64,000 nucleotides of DNA, taken from NCBI GenBank assembly GCA_028571685.1, contig CM053162.1:5708001-5772000 (forward strand), in the 5' to 3' direction. The DNA comes from Heterohyrax brucei. Lineage: Eukaryota > Chordata > Mammalia > Hyracoidea > Procaviidae. Both the position numbers and the translations under genes were made by a program. Every line of letters begins with the position of its first letter. Position 1 is the first letter of the stretch. This document shows positions 57,721-64,000 of this stretch, piece by piece. A model generated the notes under the pieces. The model was not told the origin of the DNA and made no database searches. It was given only the letters and a program-made list of their open reading frames with translations.

Positions 57721-57837
57721 GAAGAGGGCTTTTTACTAGTAAAAGTAACTTTTTCCAGAGGATTACGCAGGCTTGAGGGGCTGTTCCCAGAAAGAAACAG
57801 ATATGATAAAAGAAAACAAAGAGATTATATCAGAGAG

Positions 57838-59590
57838 CGGGAATAAGTATTTGCTTCTGCCTGCCACCTAATCTCTCTAATCTACAAGATACTGAAAAAC
57901 CTCAACAAGAAAAAGACAAACAACCTAATCAAAAAATGGGCAAATAACATGAACAGACACTTCAGCAAAGAAAATATATTGGCTACTAACAGATACATGA
58001 GGAAACACTCACGATTGTTAGCCATCAGAGAAATTCAAATGAAAACCACAATGAGATACCATCTCACCCCAACAAAGATGGCCATAATCCAAAAAACACA
58101 GAATAATGAATGCTGGAGAGGATGTGGAGAGATTCAAACACTTCTACACTGTTGGAGGGACTGTAAAATGATTCAACCACTATGAAAATTGATTTGGTGC
58201 TTTCTTAAAAACAAACAAACAAACAAACAAACAAACAAACAAACAAACAAACAAACAAACAAACAAACAGAAACACATATGATCAGCAATCACACTCCTT
58301 GCAATATATCCCAAAGAAAGAATGAATACCACTCAAACAGATACTTCCACACCAATGTTTATTTCAGCTCTCTCCACAATAGCAAAATCTTGGAAATAAC
58401 CTAGATACCCATCAACAGATGAATGGCTAAACAAATTGTGGTATATTCATACAATGGAATACTATACAATGATAACACCATTGGCGTAGAGAAATATCTT
58501 TCAGTGTGGGACCATCTAGAGGAAATTATGCTGAGTGAAATTAGCCAGACACAAAAGGACAAATTTTGTTAAGAGACCATTGCTATAAGGACACAGCTAA
58601 TCATTTAAGCACAGTAGAAATCAGTATTTGATGGTTATGGGGTGGAGAGAGGGCAGGGTGGGAGAGGGATGTTTTACAAATTAGATAGCAGTTAGGATTA
58701 GGGATGGGTATAGGGTGTGACAGCATGCCCTAGAAGTGGGGTACTCACAACTACTCAACTTCAAAACAAACTGTCCCCTTAATGGACCACCTCTTTGGAA
58801 AAACAGATGAGGCCTGGGATCACGGGGCCATGCTCTCAGGGGGCATTGACACTAATTTAGACACCCAAGATTTTTCTCTCTTACTTGCTCGAGATATTAC
58901 TCCACATACCACCTTGATGAGTGGTGACTGGGGTCTCAAAAGCTAGTAAGCTGCCATCTAAATAGTACCAAATGGTGCCAATCCACCTGGGGAAATGGAG
59001 GACAGGAAGGACAAGAGAAAAATATGAACCTACCAGATGGAAGAGGTCTTATGAGCCATAGCCTACTTCAGCATGGGCTCAGAAGAACTAGATGGTACCC
59101 AGCCACTACCAATGACAGCCCAGATAGGGTATACAGAACAGAGCTCCAGACACAGCAGGTGATGGAGTGGAGGACAGAGCTAAAACTCTACGAAAAGACC
59201 ACACTTCATGGTCCTTCTGAACAGAGGGCCCCCTGGGTGTGGTCCCTGGGACTCTCTAACCCCAAACTGCTGCCAGTACCAGGGCCAGCTCCCCAGACAA
59301 CGTGGACCATACAAAACATAAAGTGATGTTGTAGGCAAACAAACATGTAAAAATGTACACGGGGTTATCTGAGGGACACTTTGCTAGAGTTGAGTTGGTG
59401 GGTGAGGAAGGCCAGACCTTTATCAAAAGGTCACAGGAAGTTCCAAACAAAAGGAGAAGCATGCTGTCACATGGATGGGGAAGAGGGCAGCTAGAATAGA
59501 ACAGAGGTGAAAGTTCTGGGTGTTATATGGTAATATGTTATAGACTGTAAAATTGTTCTTAATTCACAACAGAAATAATAATAATAATAA
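57838..59590 (+). mobile_element. LINE-1 no. 6, 3' end
   Basis: It starts in the C-terminal part of ORF2. The frame 57949-58185 reads 'MNRHFSKENILATNRYMRKH', '[19 protein letters not shown]' and 'CWRGCGEIQTLLHCWRDC', including the full zinc-knuckle pattern. An (AAAC)n tract then breaks it. The ORF2 end and a 3' UTR follow, with 'gtctcaaaagctagtaagct' near 58930, and an (ATA)n tail ends near 59590. A middle-aged subfamily, more diverged than L1 no. 4. Confidence 0.82.
58207..58269. repeat. (AAAC)n microsatellite inside L1 ORF2
   Basis: About 15 near-perfect AAAC units stand where related L1s have only a short A-run after 'tttcttaaaaa'. The tract is almost free of interruptions, which suggests recent expansion and likely length polymorphism. 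Confidence 0.95.
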
Positions 59591-59599
59591 AAAAGATGG

Positions 59600-60224
59600 T
59601 ATCAAACAACCAAAATCTACTGTGCTGCTGCAGAGTGCATGGACACTCATGACAGGATCGCAGTTGATCACATAACACATTTATCCACAGCAATTTGCTC
59701 TAAGGGAAAAAGAACACATCACACAAACAGCAAATTCTGCTTTATGTTTTCCCTCTACTTAAAAGAAGATCTCTACAGTTCATGTGAAAATTGACTTGAT
59801 AGATGTCCTAGCAATGAGAAAGAAGGATAGAAGACTACATATAATCACACTGATGAATATAAGGCTTATATACAAATTCATGCAAAATAATTTTTCATTT
59901 TAATGATGTCTTCCAAGTAAGAGGATTTTATCTATGTCACAGATAGAATATTAGAAGTAGGAAACCACTCATTAGCAGCTTCATTTTATAAAGACAAATA
60001 TGATAGGACATGACATGAAGTGAAGATCCTTGGACAAACCCAATTACTAAATTCCAGACATAAATGGACAGTTTGTGTTACAGCTTTAAAGCAGTCTGAA
60101 TATGTGGATCATTCAATTCGACAAAGTATCCCATTAGTTAGCTTGACTATACATCAGTAAACCAGACATCAGTAAAATGATAGAAGAAGATAAGGTCTAA
60201 ATACTATTAAGATGTAATTATACA
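59600..60224. other. No gene seen; unique sequence
   Basis: A/T-rich DNA without recognisable coding or repeat pattern. The part after 60000 may include the diverged start of the RTE fragment that follows. Confidence 0.45.
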
Positions 60225-60710
60225 GAATTATATACAATAGTTGTCAATAAATTCATTCTACTTGGATCAACAATCAACATCTTTGGAAGCGACAGTCAAC
60301 AAATTAAACAACACATTAGCCTTGCACTGGGCCAATCTGCAAGTAAAGATCTTTAAAATTTTTTAAATAAAGATGTTGCTTTAATGAGTAATGTGCATCT
60401 GTCTCAAGCAATGATCTTCTCAGCCACCTGCATAGGTGTGTAAAAGGTAGGTAATGAAAAAAGAAGACAGAAGAATTGATGTGCTCCAACCGCGGTACTG
60501 GCAAAGAACACAGAATATAGCATGGGTTTCCAAAGGCATGAAGAAATCAGTTTTAAAACGAATACACCTAGAATTCTCCTTAGAAGTGAGAATGACAAGA
60601 CTTGGATTTGTTTATTTTTGACATGTTATCAGGAAAGAACAATTGCTACAAAGCAGAGTCACATAAAGGGAAAACACAGGCAGGTAGAGAGACACAAATT
60701 TTTTTATAAG
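60225..60710 (+). mobile_element. RTE LINE fragment, sense
   Basis: 'attctacttggatcaacaat' matches the RTE text at about 5445 ('ttacttggttccaccatcaa'). It continues with 'ccttgcactgggccaatctg', 'atgtgcatctgtctcaagca', 'gaattctccttagaagtgag' and 'acatgttatcaggaaagaac' in RTE order. Strongly decayed, without frame. Confidence 0.7.
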
Positions 60711-61329
60711 ACAAATAATCACGTGATAGAAGTATCTGGGGAACGCTCGTCTCCAGTTTTCCTGGTGAATAGCTTTAATTCACCAATCAGTATGTCAAAA
60801 TCTCAATGTCTTATATTGATGATCTATCTCTTGCTGTTTAATTTTTGTCTTCTAATTCCATCCTCTTTATTAAGTTCTTTTTAACAGATTTCCTTTAGTA
60901 GTGTCTTCCACTGTTCGTTGCTTGAATGAGGCTGGTGATATAACATTTCTTCCAGGGCAGCATTTTCTCTCAAATTTGTAGCATCCCTAATGGGCAGCTA
61001 CTTAATGAAGTTAAGCATAGGACTCCATTCATGTTTTCAACAACCACTGTCATTGGAGGATATCAAAACAATGTTGAAGCAGACGTTACTACAGCCCAAC
61101 TTTATGACTGGTGAACCCAAGACAAGGAGCTTAGTTGGTAGTTACATGGAGACTCACACTGTAAGACTAGTATAATCATGTATTCAGGTTTATACTCTTA
61201 GTTCTTTGCTTGACTCTGTACCTCTGTTGGTCTCTAGTTCAATAAAAAATAAATAAAGCCAACTATTTCCAAGGCTTGAGGAAGGAGAGAGTGATTGTCA
61301 TGTATCAAACTGTACCACAATAAATTATT
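60711..61329. other. No gene seen; unique sequence
   Basis: A 120-codon frame (60522-60884) crosses from the RTE fragment into this stretch and has no recognisable domain. I regard it as chance. 60830-60980 ('tcctctttattaagttcttt', 'ttccactgttcgttgcttga') shows nothing diagnostic. Confidence 0.4.
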
Positions 61330-61525
61330 TATGCTTTTGCCTCTTCTGTTAAAGTGTGAAATCTTTAAGGACTGTACCATGTCTCTTTCATTTTTATATT
61401 TCCAATATATTATTTACCCTTATTGAAACCTAAGAGATGCTAAGTATACGTCTATAGATGGAAAGATACTTGGGATGAATGAGTGGACAGAAGGATGGAT
61501 GAATGTATAAATGGATAGACAGATG
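61330..61525 (+). mobile_element. L2-type LINE 3' end with degenerate ATGG repeat
   Basis: 'gtgaaatctttaaggactgt', 'accatgtctctttcattttt' and 'atatttccaatatattattt' followed by 'gatgaatgagtgg' fit the L2 3' landmark order (gagggcagggaccatgtctt... ...gaatgaatga). A degenerate ATGG/ATGA tetranucleotide run follows to about 61560. Confidence 0.5.
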
Positions 61526-62474
61526 AACGTATGGCTGGATAAACAAGTGAACTAGGGAATGAATAAATCTCTAAAATCATATAAATATTCTCCAAACACT
61601 AGAGGAACTGTTTGGGAGACAATGAGGAATTAAACTCTGAGCTCAGCTGATTTTCTCTCTTTAAAAAAAAAAAGATTTTAAAGGAAAATTATGTTTGTTA
61701 TTCTAGCATTATAAAGAATGAAGCACAAACATACATACTGGCATTATGCTTCAGATGCACAGCTTGGGATAAAATAATACTAATAAGTTTTTTAGATAGC
61801 TACAAACAAAAATCTTTGGTAGGAGAGGTATGCAGTAAGGTATTTACAATTTATACTGCCTTTGATTTCTGATGCTTTCAAGATTATATATTAAATCAAA
61901 ATGATAATGATATTGATATTGAGTACTCTCATTCTTCCTCTTTATCTGTAAAATTCAGCATTGCTGGGAAGGATGAAGTTGAGGGAAAACTGAGATAGGA
62001 TTTTGGAAGCATGTCAGTTCAACACAGCTTTCAGAGAAGGAATACCAGGATTTTCCATGGAGAAATTGTATTTATTTCACATCCATACATGGGTCAATTG
62101 CTTAAGTTTTTACATTTATTAGCATGTTTAGAAGAATGTTTTCAAGATCAGAAATGCAGGCAGGTGATTTTGAGAAACTCACAAGTAGCATACAAGGAAT
62201 ACATTTCTCTTTAGATTGTGTTTGGTTTCTGTGAGTCCAAAGATGTACTAAAGTCCTTTTAGTTCATTCTCGGTTGGTAAGAAAAAATTTTTTTAGGACA
62301 TTTCAGGATTACAGTGCAATCAGGGGCAGACTGTACAATAGGGAAGGTAAACACAGTAGTTACCTTACTTACTAGATCATCTGTAGTGAACAATTTCACA
62401 TTTTTCACCACATCAAAGATTCTGCTTCTACTCCATGGACTCATTCAGATGCCTCGAGGGACCAATTTACTGGG
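61526..62474. other. No gene seen; unique sequence
   Basis: Frames of 60-67 codons at 62011-62214 and 62314-62496 have no recognisable motif. No repeat is evident. Confidence 0.45.
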
Positions 62475-63183
62475 CTTAGGGCTGTGGGAATCATAGTCTT
62501 AGGGGACATCTAGCTCAACTGGTATAACATATTTTATAGAGAGTATGTTTTACACTATTCTTTGGTGAGTAGCATTTGGGGTCTTAAAAGCCTGCGAGTG
62601 GATATGTAAGATACTCCACTGGTCTTATCCCTTTGGGGAGAAGGGGGAATGAAGAAAACTAAAGATGCATGGGAAAGACTGGTCCAAAAGACTAAGGGAC
62701 CACCAGACTGAGTCTAGTACAATTAGATGATGCCCAGCTACCCTCACTGACTGCTCTGACTAGGATTAGAATAGATGGTCCTGGACTAATCTGGAGAAAA
62801 ATGTAGAACAAAATTCTAACTCACAAAATAAGACAAGGCTTACTGATCCAAAAGAGACTGAGAGTATGGCTGCCAGATACCATTTTAGCTCAGTAATGAA
62901 ATCACTCCTGAGGCTCCACTTCAGTCAAAGATTAGACAGCCCCATAAAACAAGACAAGACTAAGGGGGCACACCAGCCCAGAGACAAGGACTGAAAAGCA
63001 GGAAGGGACAGGAAAGCTGGTAATGGGAGAACTCAAGGTCAAGAAAGGAGAATGCTGACATGTCATTAGGTTGTTAATCAATATTATAAAATAATCTATG
63101 TACTGATGTTTTAATAAGAAGTTAGTTTATTATGATAATCTTCATCTCAAGTACAATTAAAAAAAGAAAAGAAAGAAAGAAAT
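62475..63183 (+). mobile_element. LINE-1 3' UTR fragment
   Basis: 'tttggggtcttaaaagcctg', 'gtacaattagatgatgccca' and 'gctaccctcactgactgctc' correspond in order to the L1 3' UTR blocks at 55050-55250 and 58920-59110. It ends in an A-rich tail at 63157-63183. No coding portion is retained except perhaps at the very start. Confidence 0.65.
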
Positions 63184-64000
63184 ATTCTGCTTCCAATTGT
63201 GGCTGGGATCTATTCCTCTCCCAACCCCACGACACCTTCCTATAGAATTAAAGCCTCTTTTCAGATTTACAATCCTGGTCAGGGATAATTACCAAGTCAG
63301 CAAAGCTAAGCCAAGTGCCGTTGAGTCGGTCCAACTCATGGCATGTAATTATTTACTGCCAATTAGGAAGCAAACAGAAGTACACCTGTGCTTACCTAGT
63401 TTACTAAGTAATCTGTACCTGAATGCTCTCCACCCCAAAGACTAAGGGCACAGGCTAATGGCAGTGTTTGTGTTTTTAGTGTAGTTGGAAAAGTGAAGTT
63501 ACCATATTTCCCTCACCACAGGATCTGTTCAGAAGTAGCCTCCATTTGACGCAGCGAACACAACACGCTACCATCTGTCTACCTCTGAAAGAGAACTGCT
63601 ACTGCTGTCTTATTAAACCACTCTATGCCTGCCCTTAAATACCCTAGCACTCGGATTTCCTAGGCCCTTCTCCTAAAACAGCCTCCTCCAGTAGGCAACT
63701 CAGGCCTCCAAGTATGGCCCTGGCCTAGCAGCATCAGCATTCCTTAGCAGCTGCTCAGAAATGCAGGCTTCCCAAGTGGATTACAGGCTCACTCAGCCAG
63801 AATCTACATTTTCACAAGATCACCAGCTGACTTATATGCTGTTTAACGTTTATAAGCACAATTTAAAAAAGCAGGTTTCTGCAGAAGCACTTTTCACTGG
63901 CTCCATTTCACCTTGTATGGTTCTTCTGGCTATGTGTCATCTCAAGGCAACATGCTGTGTGCCCCAAAAGAGGCTCCTGTTTGCCCAGCTAAGGGAGTAG
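63184..64000. other. No gene seen; unique sequence with one short SINE-tail insert
   Basis: At about 63303-63342 the text 'agctaagccaagtgccgttg' plus 'agtcggtccaactcatgg' is the antisense 3' end of an AfroSINE, about 40 bp. Otherwise this is repeat-poor. The frame that runs off the right edge (63761-64000) has no recognisable domain. Confidence 0.45.

Noticed and set aside
58207..58269. Regular short repeats resembling a CRISPR array
   Set aside because: A pure AAAC tetranucleotide tract without spacers in mammalian DNA.
1..64000. A new cooperative gene system (operon, defence island, biosynthetic cluster)
   Set aside because: No intact unrelated genes stand together. All coding traces belong to transposable elements in decay.

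Overview
The window is mammalian nuclear DNA, almost certainly from an afrotherian and most likely a proboscidean or close relative. The diagnosis rests on its repeats: many copies of the tRNA-derived AfroSINE type (antisense hallmarks 'gattcgaactgccgacc'-like, tail '...cgactcgacggca'), RTE (BovB-like) LINEs sharing that tail, and a lineage-type MaLR LTR family, together with pan-mammalian MIR, L2 and MER20. I find no intact host protein gene, no structural RNA gene, no CRISPR array and nothing prokaryotic. The long open frames are LINE-1 ORF2 remnants. The window reads as intergenic or deep intronic DNA.

Layout. 0-6 kb: RTE tail, antisense L1 3' end, MaLR-like LTR, unique DNA, MER20, another LTR with some internal sequence, then an RTE reverse-transcriptase remnant. 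6-13 kb: a near full-length but decayed L1 (+). 13.8-21.5 kb: a nest of LTR elements. An antisense MaLR-type provirus is interrupted by an internally deleted L1 that apparently carries a 3' transduction, and by a solo LTR with a 5-bp target duplication. 21.5-25 kb: an old L1 3' half holding two oppositely oriented fold-back mariner elements, a SINE and a 21-bp SINE-tail insert. 25-30 kb: an antisense L1 with ORF2, ORF1 and probable 5' UTR. 30-38.5 kb: SINEs, RTE, LTRs, a HAL1-like segment and MIRs, with about 2 kb of unique DNA. 38.6-41.2 kb: an antisense RTE interrupted by a third mariner copy. 41.2-45 kb: the longest largely repeat-free stretch. 45.7-55.7 kb: an old L1 split by a much younger 5'-truncated L1 whose ORF2 is open for 698 codons. 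55.7-64 kb: unique or LTR-like DNA, an L1 3' end with an (AAAC)n expansion, RTE, L2 and L1 3' UTR pieces.

There is no operon-like cooperation here. The content is a stratified record of retrotransposition. The relationships that can be read are nesting order, target-site duplications, LINE/SINE tail sharing, and one unusual local duplication. The observations most worth checking are the ultra-short SINE-tail insertions with target duplications, the 108-bp near-identical segment copied from a HAL1-like region into an LTR about 1 kb away, the fold-back mariner family, and the L1 3' transduction. I could not run database searches. Family names rest on recognition of sequence landmarks, and element ends without target duplications are approximate.
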